From NCBI RefSeq assembly GCF_030814215.1, contig NZ_JAUSUT010000001.1, positions 5,704,001 to 5,768,000 of the forward strand: a DNA stretch of 64,000 nucleotides, written 5' to 3'. Source of the stretch: Amycolatopsis thermophila (GTDB lineage Bacteria; Actinomycetota; Actinomycetes; Mycobacteriales; Pseudonocardiaceae). The number at the start of each line of letters is the position of its first letter. Positions within the stretch are counted from its first letter, which is position 1. Of this stretch, positions 9,651 through 18,308 are shown one piece after another. A program made the position numbers and the translations under genes. The notes beneath the pieces were generated by a model. It did no database searches. It was not told where the DNA came from and worked only from the letters and a program-made list of their open reading frames with translations.

Positions 9651-12600
9651 ATGGGCGTGGGTGACTGGCTGCGGCGGTGGCCGGTGTACCGGCAGCTGAC
9701 CGGGGACGACCGGCTGGGCCGGGGCGCGGCGGCGCAGTCGGCGCGGTCGCACTCCCTGATGCCGCGGACGGCTTCGGCGGACCGGGTGGTGCATTCGGTG
9801 TGCCCGTACTGCGCGGTGGGGTGCGCGCAGAACGTGTACGTGAAGGACGAGCGGGTCGTCCAGATCGAGGGCAACCCGGATTCGCCGATCTCCCGGGGCC
9901 GGTTGTGCCCGAAGGGGTCGGCGAGCAAGCAACTGGTGACCGGGCCGCAGCGGGTGGAGAAGGTGCTCTACCGCGCGCCGTACGGCACGCAGTGGCAGGA
10001 GCTGGACCTGTCCACGGCGATGGACATGGTGGCCGACCGGGTGCTGGACGCGCGGCGCAAGGGCTGGCAGGAGACCGACGAGCGGGGCAACCGGCTGCGG
10101 CGGACGATGGGTCTGGCGAGCCTGGGCGGCGCGACGCTGGACAACGAAGAGAACTTCCTGATCAAGAAGTTGTTCACGGCGCTGGGCGCGATCCAGATCG
10201 AGAACCAGGCCCGTATTTGACACTCCGCCACGGTTCCCGGTCTGGGAGCCTCCTTCGGTCGCGGTGGTGCGACGGACTACCAGCAGGACCTGGTCAACGC
10301 CGACTGCGTGTTCATCATGGGCTCGAACATGGCCGAGGCCCATCCGGTGGGGTTCCAGTGGGTGATGGAGGCCAAGGCGCGGGGCGCGAAGGTGTTCCAC
10401 ATCGACCCGCGGTTCACGCGCACGAGTGCGCTGGCGGACCGGCACGTGCCGTTGCGGGCGGGGTCGGACATCGCGTTCCTGGGCGGGGTGATCAACTACA
10501 TCCTGTCGAACGGGCTGGAGTTCCGGGAGTACGTCACGGCGTACACGAACGCGCCGTTCCTGGTGAGTGAGGAGTTCCGGGACACCGAGGACCTGGACGG
10601 GTTGTTCAGCGGGTACGACCCCGAGACGGCGTCGTACGAGACGGCGAGCTGGCACTACGAGAGCGCGCGGCCGCGGGAGGGCCGGGGCGCGCGGGCGAAG
10701 GAGCAGTCGGCGCCGGACCAGCACGGGTCGGGCGGGCCGTCGGTGGAGGGTGCCGCGGACGAGATCGCCGCGGATCCGACGCTGGAGCACCCGCGGTGCG
10801 TGTTCCAGATCCTCAAGCGGCACTTCGCGCGGTACACGCCGGAGATGGTGGAGCGGACCTGCGGGGTGCCGGCCGAGGTGTTCCTCGAGGTGTGCCGGGC
10901 GTGGACGGAGAACTCGGGGCGGGACCGCACGGCGGCGCTGGTGTACAGCGTGGGCTGGACGCAGCACTCGATGGGTGCGCAGTACATCCGGGCGGGGTCG
11001 ATCATCCAGTTGCTGCTGGGCAACATCGGGCGGCCGGGTGGCGGGGTGTTCGCGTTGCGCGGGCACGCCTCGATCCAGGGATCGACCGACATCCCGACGT
11101 TGTTCAACCTGCTGCCGGGTTATCTGCCGATGCCGGACACCGGTCACGGCGACATCGGCGAGTACCTGCACCTGGTGCGCGGTGACCGGCAGAAGGGGTT
11201 CTGGCGCAACGCCGACGCGTACCTGGTGTCGTTGCTGAAGGAGTACTGGGGCGACCACGCGACGGCCGAGAACGACTGGTGCTTCGACTACCTGCCGCGG
11301 ATCAACGGCGATCACGGCACCTACCGGACCGTGATGGACATGATCGACGGGAAGGTGTTCGGGTACTTCCTGCTCGGGCAGAACCCGGCGGTGGGGTCGG
11401 CGAACGGGCGGTTGCAGCGGCTGGGCATGGCGAACCTGGACTGGCTGGTGGTGCGGGACCTGGCGATGATCGAGAGCGCCACGTTCTGGAAGGACTCGCC
11501 GGAGATCGAGTCCGGGGAGATCGTGCCGGAGCGGTGCCGCACCGAGGTGTTCTTCTTCCCGGCGGCCTCCCACGTGGAGAAGTCCGGTACGTTCACCCAG
11601 ACGCAGCGGATGCTGCAGTGGCGGGACAAGGCCGTCGACCCGGCGGGTGACCAGCGCAGTGAGCTGTGGTTCTTCTACCACCTGGGCCGGATCCTGAAGG
11701 AGAAGCTGGCGGGGTCCACCGACGAGCGGGATCGTCCGCTGCTGGACCTGTGGTGGGACTACCGGATGGAGGACGGTGACGAGCCCTCGGCCGAGGACGT
11801 GCTGCGCCGCATCAACGGGGTGGACCTGGAGACCGGGCGTGCGCTGAACGGGTACCTGGAGCTGAAGGCCGACGGCAGCACCCTGTGCGGATGCTGGATC
11901 TACAGCGGCGTGTACGCCGATGAGGTGAACCAGGCGGCGCGCCGCAAGCCGCACGACGAGCAGGGCCCGTACGAGTCGGAGTGGGGCTGGACGTGGCCGT
12001 TGAACCGGCGCGTGCTCTACAACCGGGCGTCGGCCGATCCGCAGGGCCGCCCGTGGAGCGAGCGGAAGAAGCTCGTGTGGTGGGACGCGGAGAAGGGCGA
12101 GTGGACCGGGCACGACGTGCCGGACTTCGAGAAGACCAAGCCGCCGGGCTTCCGGCCGGAGCCGGGGGCGGTGGGACCGGACGCGCTGCACGGTGACGAC
12201 CCGTTCGTGATGCAGTCCGACGGCAAGGGCTGGTTGTTCGCGCCGAACGGGGTGCTGGACGGGCCGCTGCCCACGCACTACGAGCCGCACGAGTCGCCGG
12301 TGCGCAACCCGTTGTACGGGCAGCAGGGCAACCCGGCGCGGAAGGTGTACCCGCGGGTGGACAACCCGTCGAACCCGGCGCCGCCGGAGCGGCTCGGCGA
12401 GGTGTTCCCGTACGTGTTCACCGCGTCGCGGCTGACCGAGCACCACACCGCGGGTGGGATGAGCCGTCAGTTGCCGTACCTGGCGGAGTTGCAGCCGGCG
12501 TTGTTCGTGGAGGTCTCGCCGGAGCTGGCGGCCGAGCGCGGTCTGGTGCACCTGGGCTGGGCGCACGTGGTGACGAGCCGGTCGGCGGTGGATGCGCGGG

Positions 12601-12911
12601 TGTTCGTCACCGAGCGGATGCGGCCGCTGCGGATCGAGGACCGGGTGGTGCACCAGATCTGGATGCCCTACCACTGGGGGCAGACCGGCCTGGTCGACGG
12701 TGACGTGGTGAACGACCTGCTCGGGGTGGTGGCGGATCCGAACGTGTTCATCCAGGAGAGCAAGGTGGCCACCTGCGACATCCGGCCCGGCCGCCGCCCG
12801 CGCGGCCCCGGCCTGCTGGCCTACCTGGAGGAGTACCGGACGCGGGCGGGGATCACGGTGGCGACGGGGACGCACCTCGACACGGCAGGCGGCGCGGAGG
12901 GGCGGTCATGA
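9651..12911 (+). CDS. fdhA: Selenocysteine-containing formate dehydrogenase, catalytic subunit
   Basis: A 1086-residue molybdopterin oxidoreductase read through the in-frame TGA at 10218-10220 as selenocysteine 190. The N-terminal 4Fe-4S cysteines are C51, C54, C58 and C86. TGA falls in NQARI-U-HSATV, exactly where respiratory formate dehydrogenases have Sec or Cys in NQARV-U-H, and the frame continues without another stop to 12911. A SECIS-like hairpin follows at once. The enzyme oxidises formate to CO2 at a Mo/W-bis-MGD centre and passes electrons to FdhB. I see no twin-arginine signal, so a cytoplasmic-side active site is likely. The ATG at 9651 follows GGGAGGTGA. Reading the TGA as stop would give two useless fragments. 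Confidence 0.93.
10218..10258 (+). promoter_or_regulatory. Selenocysteine insertion element (TGA plus SECIS hairpin)
   Basis: TGA at 10218-10220 is followed 11 bases later by a 7-bp stem, GGTTCCC (10232-10238) with GGGAGCC (10244-10250), closed by the pentaloop GGTCT. CCG at 10225-10227 and CGG at 10256-10258 can extend the stem below. E. coli fdhF has a closely similar layout (UGACAC, then a GGU-bearing hairpin with a GGUCU loop that SelB reads). Confidence 0.85.
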
Positions 12912-13810
12912 CGAACAGCTTCTACGGCCCGCTGGAGGACCCGGCGGGCGAGGCCGGGTACCGGGAGCACCCGCCGCGGATGGGCTTTTTCACCGACACG
13001 TCGGTGTGCATCGGCTGCAAGGCGTGCGAGGTGGCGTGCAAGGAGTGGAACGGGGTGCCCGACGACGGGTTCGACCTGCTGGGCATGTCGTTCGACAACA
13101 CCGGGATGCTGGGCGCGAACTCGTGGCGGCACGTGGCGTTCGTCGAGCAGGAGCGGCCGGGCGCGCGCTCGCCGGAGCCGGTGGACCTGGGGTTGCCGTC
13201 GTTCGACCTGCCGGGCGCCGGCAGCGGAGCGGAGACCCGCACCGACTTCCGGTGGCTGATGAGTTCGGACGTGTGCAAGCACTGCACGCACGCCGGGTGT
13301 CTGGACGTGTGCCCGACTGGCGCGTTGTTCCGCACCGAGTTCGGGTCGGTGGTGGTGCAGCCGGACATCTGCAACGGCTGCGGGTACTGCGTGTCCGGTT
13401 GCCCGTACGGGGTGATCGACCGGCGCGAGGTCGACGGCCGGGCGTGGAAGTGCACGCTGTGCTACGACCGCCTGCGGGACGGGCTGGAACCGGCGTGCGC
13501 CAAGGCGTGCCCGACCGATTCGATCCAGTTCGGACCGCTGGAGGAGCTGCGGGAGCGGGCCGCGCGCCGGGTGGACGCCCTGCACGAGGCCGGGGTGGGC
13601 GAGGCGCGGTTGTACGGCGAGAGCCCGGACGACGGCGTGGGTGGTGACGGCGCGTTCTTCCTGCTGCTGGACGAGCCCGAGGTGTACGGTCTGCCGCCGG
13701 ACCCGGTGGTGCCGACGAAGGACTCGGGGTCGATGTGGAAGTTCGCGGGCGTAGCCGCCTCGGCGCTGGTGGCCGCCGCGGTGTCGGTCTTCTTCGGACG
13801 GGGCGGATGA
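12908..13810 (+). CDS. fdhB: Formate dehydrogenase iron-sulfur (beta) subunit
   Basis: A 300-aa ferredoxin-type electron-transfer subunit with four cysteine clusters: VCIGCKACEVACKEWNGV, VCKHCTHAGCLDVCP, ICNGCGYCVSGCP and WKCTLCYDRL followed by ACAKACPT, enough for four 4Fe-4S centres. A single hydrophobic helix near the C-terminus (FAGVAASALVAAAVSVFF) can anchor it in the membrane next to the NrfD-like subunit. The ATG overlaps the fdhA stop by four bases (ATGA), indicating translational coupling. It carries electrons from FdhA toward the quinone pool. Confidence 0.95.
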   Translation: MTNSFYGPLEDPAGEAGYREHPPRMGFFTDTSVCIGCKACEVACKEWNGVPDDGFDLLGMSFDNTGMLGANSWRHVAFVEQERPGARSPEPVDLGLPSFDLPGAGSGAETRTDFRWLMSSDVCKHCTHAGCLDVCPTGALFRTEFGSVVVQPDICNGCGYCVSGCPYGVIDRREVDGRAWKCTLCYDRLRDGLEPACAKACPTDSIQFGPLEELRERAARRVDALHEAGVGEARLYGESPDDGVGGDGAFFLLLDEPEVYGLPPDPVVPTKDSGSMWKFAGVAASALVAAAVSVFFGRGG

Positions 13811-14751
13811 TGAAGGAACAGGTCGCGGTGCCGCGGGCGGAGTTCCGGTCCTACTACGGGCGGCCGGTGCTCAAGCCGCCGGTGTGGGAGTGGAAGATCC
13901 CGGCCTACCTGTTCACCGGCGGGTTGTCCGCGGGGTCGGCGATGCTCGGCGCCGGGGCGGACCTGACCGGGCGCCCGGTGTTGCGCCGGGCGAGCCGTCT
14001 GGGCGCGCTGGGCGCGCTCGCGGCGAGCCTGTACCTGCTGGTGGCCGATCTGGGGCGGCCGGAGCGGTTCCTGCACATGCTGCGGGTGGCCAAGCCCAGT
14101 TCGCCGATGAGCGTGGGCACCTGGATCCTGGTCGCCTACGGCCCGGGTGCCGGGGTGGCGGCGGTGGCCGAGCTGGTGCCGGCGCGGTGGCGGGGCACGA
14201 TGCCCGGGCGGTTGCTGCGGTGGCTGGCGCGGCCGGCCGGGTTGTCGGCAGCGGCGATCGCGCCCGGCGTGGCGTCCTACACGTCGGTGTTGTTGTCGCA
14301 GACGGCGGTGCCGGGCTGGCACGAGGCCTACCGGCAGCTGCCGTTCGTGTTCACCGGGTCGGCGGCGGCCAGTGGCGCGGGGTGGGGTCTGGTGTTCGCC
14401 CCGGTCGGGGAGGCCGGGCCGGCGCGGCGCCTGGCGGTGGTCGGGGCGGCGGCGGAGGTGGTCGCGTCGAAGGTGATCGACCAGCGTCTCGGGCTGACCT
14501 CCCAGGCCTACACCACCGGGAAGGCACACCGGCTGCGGAAGTGGTCGGAGTACCTGACGCTGGGCGGCGCGGTGGGCGCGCTGGCGGGCCGTCGCAGCCG
14601 GGCCGTGTCGGTCGCGTCGGGGCTGGCGTTGCTGGCGGGCAGCGCGTTGCAGCGGTTCGGGGTGTTCGAAGCCGGTGTGGAGTCCACGAGGGACCCGAAG
14701 TACGTGGTGGTGCCGCAGCGGGATCGGGTCAGCCGGGGGAGCGAGCGCTGA
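13807..14751 (+). CDS. NrfD/PsrC-type membrane subunit of formate dehydrogenase
   Basis: A 314-aa integral membrane protein with about eight hydrophobic segments and the family start WEWKIPAYLFTGGLSAGSAML. VADLGRPERFLHMLRV and SPMSVGTWILVAYG are typical of the NrfD/PsrC family, quinone-interacting subunits without haem. Here it replaces the haem-b gamma subunit of the E. coli enzyme and should link FdhAB to menaquinone. The start is the ATG at 13807, overlapping the fdhB stop; a second in-frame ATG lies at 13810. Its 3' end overlaps the convergent MBL gene by 23 bp. Confidence 0.88.
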   Translation: MMKEQVAVPRAEFRSYYGRPVLKPPVWEWKIPAYLFTGGLSAGSAMLGAGADLTGRPVLRRASRLGALGALAASLYLLVADLGRPERFLHMLRVAKPSSPMSVGTWILVAYGPGAGVAAVAELVPARWRGTMPGRLLRWLARPAGLSAAAIAPGVASYTSVLLSQTAVPGWHEAYRQLPFVFTGSAAASGAGWGLVFAPVGEAGPARRLAVVGAAAEVVASKVIDQRLGLTSQAYTTGKAHRLRKWSEYLTLGGAVGALAGRRSRAVSVASGLALLAGSALQRFGVFEAGVESTRDPKYVVVPQRDRVSRGSER

Positions 14752-15568
14752 GCAGGTTCGCCAGCGAGAAGCTCTCCCCGCGCGCGAGCAGGCGGACGTC
14801 GGTGGCCGGGTGACGTCGCGCGGCCTCGTGCAGGAAGTTCGACACCGGTGAGGTGAACTTGCCGTAGTCGTCGAAGTGCACGGGCACCACGTGGGTGGGG
14901 TTCATCAGCTCCAGCATGCGCCCGCCCTGGTGGTCGTCCATGGTGACCAGGACGCCGAGCACGCGGGTGCCGCCGAGGTGCAGCACGGCGAGGTCGATCT
15001 CGGGGTAGCGGCGGCGGATCTCGGTGAGTTCGTCGTGGATGATGGTGTCGCCGCTGACGTAGATGCGCAGCGTGGCCGCGCCCGGCCGGGCGGTGTACTC
15101 CCAGATGCTGCCCATCACCGGCGGCAGGATCCGGTTCAGCGGGCCGCGGGAGTGGCGGGCCGGGACCGCGGTGACGGTCAGCTGGGCGTCCCCGTCGGTG
15201 AGGGTCTCCCCGCGCCACGTGGGTAGCGCGACGGTGGCCCGGAAGCCGCGCTTGGCCAGGCGGATCGCGGCGTGGCGGGTGGTCAGGATCGGCACGTCCG
15301 GCGGCAGGTCGCGGCGGGCGACGCGGTCGAAGTGGTCGCCGTGCAGGTGGGACAGCACCACCCCGGACAGTTCGGGCAGGTCGGCGATCTGGGCCGCGGG
15401 TTCGGTGCGGCGCCGGGAGACGAGCCCCTGCCCGAAGTAGGACCACTGCCCGCGGTGCAGGAAGTTCGGGTCCGTCAGGACCCGGAACGGCCCCAGCCGC
15501 ACCAGGGTGGTGGCGGTGCCGATGAACGTGAGCGAGTCCGGGGGGAACACACAACCCGGGCTACCCAC
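14729..15568 (-). CDS. MBL-fold metal-dependent hydrolase
   Basis: A 279-aa metallo-beta-lactamase-fold protein of the L-ascorbate-6-phosphate lactonase/NAPE-PLD-like group. It shows the metal motif LSHLHGDHFD, further ligand regions around YVSGDTIIHDE and a late histidine in VVPVHFDDYG. The substrate cannot be read from sequence. The start at GTG 15568 is uncertain; GTG at 15550 is an alternative because homology begins at LTFIGTATTLVRLG. Confidence 0.85.
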   Translation of the reverse strand: MGSPGCVFPPDSLTFIGTATTLVRLGPFRVLTDPNFLHRGQWSYFGQGLVSRRRTEPAAQIADLPELSGVVLSHLHGDHFDRVARRDLPPDVPILTTRHAAIRLAKRGFRATVALPTWRGETLTDGDAQLTVTAVPARHSRGPLNRILPPVMGSIWEYTARPGAATLRIYVSGDTIIHDELTEIRRRYPEIDLAVLHLGGTRVLGVLVTMDDHQGGRMLELMNPTHVVPVHFDDYGKFTSPVSNFLHEAARRHPATDVRLLARGESFSLANLLSARSPG

Positions 15569-15667
15569 CAGCGTGCGGATGATTCACCGCGCGGGGCGGG
15601 GGAACCCGGCCGCGGTCGGGATCCGCAGCGCCGGGCCGGACTGGTTGCCGTGCCTGCGCGAGTCCGC

Positions 15668-16447
15668 CTACCAGGGCAGCCGGGTCGCCGTGACCGCCAG
15701 CGTGGTCAGCGGCACGGTGAACCTCCCGCCGAGGCGGTCGATCGCGGCGCCGACGTGGTCGAGCACCTCGGCGCGCTGCCCGGGCGCGAGCGGGGTGAGG
15801 CCGCCGGTGGTGGCGAGCTGGTCCAGCCACGCATCGCGGGTGTAGGTGCGCTCGGCGTCGAAGCGCCACCGCTCCGGCTCGTCGAAGGTCGCCGCCTCCC
15901 GCATGCCGTCGGCGATCTTGGCGAATCCGGCCTGGTAGAGGTCGGCCGGCGCGGCCTGGAGGGTGAACGGCGAGCCGGGCACGACCCGCCGGTAGACCTC
16001 GGCGAAGGCGTCGACGACCTCGGGCGGGGCTGCGAAGGCGTGCGCGAACACCGCGAACCGGCCACCGGGGCGCAGCACGCGCGCGACCTTGACCAGGCCC
16101 GCGACCGGGTCGACCCAGTGCCAGGACTGGGCCGCCACGACCGCGTCGAAGGTGCGGCCGGCCGGGTCCCACGCCTCGAAGGTGGCGACTTCGGTGGCGA
16201 CGCCGTTGTCCCGGGCGAACCCGGCCATCCGCGGGTCCGGGTCGACGCCGAGCACGCGGCAGCCGGCCGCTCGGAGCTGGCGCGCGGCGATCCCGGTGCC
16301 GCAGCCGACGTCCAGGACGTCGGCGCCGGCGGCCGCGATCCGCTCGATCAGGGCGGCGGGATAGGGGGGCCTGGACCGGTCGTAGCGGGCGGCGTCGACG
16401 CCGAACGACTCGGCCGTGGCCCGGGCCTCGTGCGGTAAAGTGGGCAT
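15668..16447 (-). CDS. Class I SAM-dependent methyltransferase
   Basis: A 259-aa methyltransferase with the SAM-binding motif VLDVGCGTGIAARQLR, acidic loop VLGVDPDP, and AQSWHWVDP followed by VLRPGGRFAVF, as in the methyltransferase-11 group. The substrate is unknown. The ATG at 16447 lies inside one of two palindromes shared with the divergent tetR-type gene, so the regulator probably represses this gene. Confidence 0.88.
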   Translation of the reverse strand: MPTLPHEARATAESFGVDAARYDRSRPPYPAALIERIAAAGADVLDVGCGTGIAARQLRAAGCRVLGVDPDPRMAGFARDNGVATEVATFEAWDPAGRTFDAVVAAQSWHWVDPVAGLVKVARVLRPGGRFAVFAHAFAAPPEVVDAFAEVYRRVVPGSPFTLQAAPADLYQAGFAKIADGMREAATFDEPERWRFDAERTYTRDAWLDQLATTGGLTPLAPGQRAEVLDHVGAAIDRLGGRFTVPLTTLAVTATRLPW

Positions 16448-16478
16448 GCGCCCACCCTAGTGGGCGGGCGCCCACTAG
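16440..16478. promoter_or_regulatory. Tandem palindromic operator between methyltransferase and TetR genes
   Basis: CTAGTGGGCG and CGCCCACTAG form a perfect 10-bp inverted repeat across GG at 16457-16478. A second, shorter dyad GTGGGC-ATGC-GCCCAC lies at 16440-16455. The shared half-site is GTGGGC. The position between divergent starts, one of them a TetR regulator, fits an autoregulatory operator. Confidence 0.65.
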
Positions 16479-16497
16479 GACCAGGGAGGAGCACGCG

Positions 16498-17094
16498 GTG
16501 CCCACCGGGGTGCACATCCAGGACCCGCGACGCCAGCTGCTCGACGCCGCCGAACGGGTTCTGCTCCGGGACGGGCCGAGCGGGCTGACCAGCCGCGCGG
16601 TGACCGCGGAGGCGGACTGCGCGAAGGGCGTGCTGCACCGGCATTTCGCCGATTTCGACGACTTCCTCGCCGAGCTGGTGCGGGAACGCATCGCCCGGCT
16701 CGAGGACCAGGCGGTCAGCCTGCGCGGGGCGGCCGGGACGGGCACCGTCGCGGGCAACCTCGTCACCGCGCTGACCGGCCTGTTCGACCCGGTCGCGATC
16801 GGTGTGGTCGGGCTCGTGGTGTTCCGGGACGAGCTGCGCGCCCGCCTGCGCCGGGCGTGGCCGGGGATCCCGGTGCTGACGGAGGCGGCCGCCCTGATCG
16901 CCGCCTACCTCACCGACGAGTGCGACATGGGCCGCATCGCCGCCGACGCCGACGTCGATTCGCTCGCCCTGTCCCTGATCGGAGCGGGCCACCTGCTCTT
17001 CGCCGGCCGCGACGGCAGCCCACCCGAACCCGGCGAGGTGGAGCAGGTGGTGACCGCCGTGACCGCCGACGTCGTCCAACGCAGACTGCTGTGA
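16498..17094 (+). CDS. TetR/AcrR family regulator
   Basis: A 198-aa repressor with an N-terminal helix-turn-helix (QLLDAAERVLLRDG through GVLHRHFADFDDFLAEL) and a helical ligand domain. The GTG at 16498 follows GGAGGA. Twenty bases upstream is a perfect 22-bp palindrome at 16457-16478, its probable binding site, which also covers the start region of the divergent methyltransferase gene. The inducing ligand is unknown. Confidence 0.9.
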   Translation: MPTGVHIQDPRRQLLDAAERVLLRDGPSGLTSRAVTAEADCAKGVLHRHFADFDDFLAELVRERIARLEDQAVSLRGAAGTGTVAGNLVTALTGLFDPVAIGVVGLVVFRDELRARLRRAWPGIPVLTEAAALIAAYLTDECDMGRIAADADVDSLALSLIGAGHLLFAGRDGSPPEPGEVEQVVTAVTADVVQRRLL

Positions 17095-17348
17095 AACCCG
17101 TGCGGCACAAGGGGAAATGCCGGTTCCGGGCGCGCCGCCGACGGCGCGTCCAGCCGCGCAGTCCGGTGGTCCGTCGCCCATGAACCTCCGCGTACGGCGT
17201 CTCGCCGGCCACGGCGACCGCGGGGTCGTAGCTGCTGCCGTCCCGGTTGAAGGTGCCTTGTCGCGGATGCCTTGCAGGATCGCTTACGCCCGGCGCAAAG
17301 GTCCAGACCTCTGTTCGGCCCCTGCCGATCGCCGGTAGGTTGGCGGAC
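17095..17348. other. Intergenic region with possible coding remnant on the minus strand
   Basis: No complete gene is visible in these 254 bp. On the minus strand, around 17330 to 17170, one frame reads with ordinary actinobacterial codon use (including GTFNRDGSSYDPAVAVAG) but has no credible start or family match. It may be a gene remnant or chance. Confidence 0.25.
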
Positions 17349-17879
17349 ATGGCAAGGCCGAACAGCACCGTCGTCGTGCTCGCCGGCCCCGGCGCGGACG
17401 AGGTCCTGGCCGGGCTCGACGGGCTGGCCAACGTCCGCGTCACGCGATCCGGCGAGCCGGCCGGGCTGGTGGGGCAGTCACACGCCGCGTACGTGGTGCA
17501 CGACCGCGACCCGCTGGCGGCGGTGGCCGCCGCGTGGGCCGGGTTCTTCGACCGGCAGGCCGAGCCCGGCGCGCTCGAGGTCGCCATCGAGGCCGCGGTG
17601 GCCGACCTGCGCCGCGGCACGACCCTGCTGCCCGACTACTACCTGGTGCTCGACCCGGAATCCCTGCCCGAAACGGGCAAACACTGGTGGCTGGGCGTGC
17701 TCGCCGGTGCCGCGCCCAGCCGCGTGGTGCCGGTCGCGCCGGACGTCGCGGCGGTGCGGGAAGCGCTGTCCCGGCTGCCGTCGGGCCGCTGGTGGCCCGA
17801 CGACGTGCCGGCGTGGCTGCGCGGCCTGGTCCGCGTCGTCCCGGACCAGGCCGGCCTGCCGCGCCTGGCTCAGCTCTGA
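17349..17879 (+). CDS. Hypothetical protein
   Basis: A 176-aa protein beginning MARPNSTVVVLAGPGADEVL, with a central YVVHDRDPLAAVAAAWAGFF segment and a tryptophan-rich part GKHWWLGVL followed later by SGRWWPDDVPAW. I recognise no family or catalytic motif; there is no signal peptide or membrane helix. Codon use is normal for the window, so it is probably a real gene. I use the ATG at 17349; the frame is open to 17247 but that upstream part looks non-coding. Its end overlaps the convergent oxidoreductase gene by 10 bp. Confidence 0.7.
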   Translation: MARPNSTVVVLAGPGADEVLAGLDGLANVRVTRSGEPAGLVGQSHAAYVVHDRDPLAAVAAAWAGFFDRQAEPGALEVAIEAAVADLRRGTTLLPDYYLVLDPESLPETGKHWWLGVLAGAAPSRVVPVAPDVAAVREALSRLPSGRWWPDDVPAWLRGLVRVVPDQAGLPRLAQL

Positions 17880-18298
17880 GTGACCGGCTCCAGGACCACC
17901 ACCGGGATCTCCCGGCTGGTCTTCTTCTGGTACTCGTCGTAGTCGGGCCAGACCTCGGTCATCTTCGCCCACATCGCGGGCTTCTCCGCCGCCGTGGCGA
18001 CGCGGGCGGTCGCCGGGAAGCGATCGCCCTTGATCTGCACCTCGACGTGCGGATCGGCCTGCAGGTTGAGAAACCACGCCGGCGGGGTGTCCGTGCCGCC
18101 CTTGGAGGCGACGACCAGGTAGGCGCCCTCGTGCTCGCGGAAGATCAGCGCGTGCGTGCGCTGCTCACCGGACTTGCGGCCCTTCGTGAACAGGATCAGG
18201 ATCGTCGTCCCGTTGCGCCAGTGGAAACCGTCCTCGCCGTCGGTTTCGAGGTACCGGTCGACGTGCGGCTGCCCGTGGAGGTCGATCGCGGAACTCAT
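17870..18298 (-). CDS. Deazaflavin (F420)-dependent nitroreductase-family protein
   Basis: A 142-aa protein of the split beta-barrel Ddn/FDOR-B family: RNGTTILILFTKGRKSGEQRTHALIF, YLVVASKGG and PAWFLNLQADPHVEV are the usual signature, ending with WPDYDEYQKKTSREIPVVVLEP. These proteins use F420 (some FMN) to reduce varied substrates; the natural substrate is unknown. I start at the ATG at 18298; an upstream ATG at 18316 would add six residues. Confidence 0.87.
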   Translation of the reverse strand: MSSAIDLHGQPHVDRYLETDGEDGFHWRNGTTILILFTKGRKSGEQRTHALIFREHEGAYLVVASKGGTDTPPAWFLNLQADPHVEVQIKGDRFPATARVATAAEKPAMWAKMTEVWPDYDEYQKKTSREIPVVVLEPVTQS

Positions 18299-18308
18299 GG
18301 TCCCGACC

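Noticed and set aside
9651-10220. A short protein of 189 residues ending at TGA, followed by a separate gene from 10308
   Set aside because: The frame continues, the TGA lies at the Sec/Cys active-site position, and a SECIS-like hairpin follows. One selenoprotein explains everything.
9135-12875. Long minus-strand open frame of over 1200 codons opposite fdhA
   Set aside because: Arginine/proline/valine-rich composition with no family motifs; it is the antisense shadow of the high-GC3 fdhA frame.
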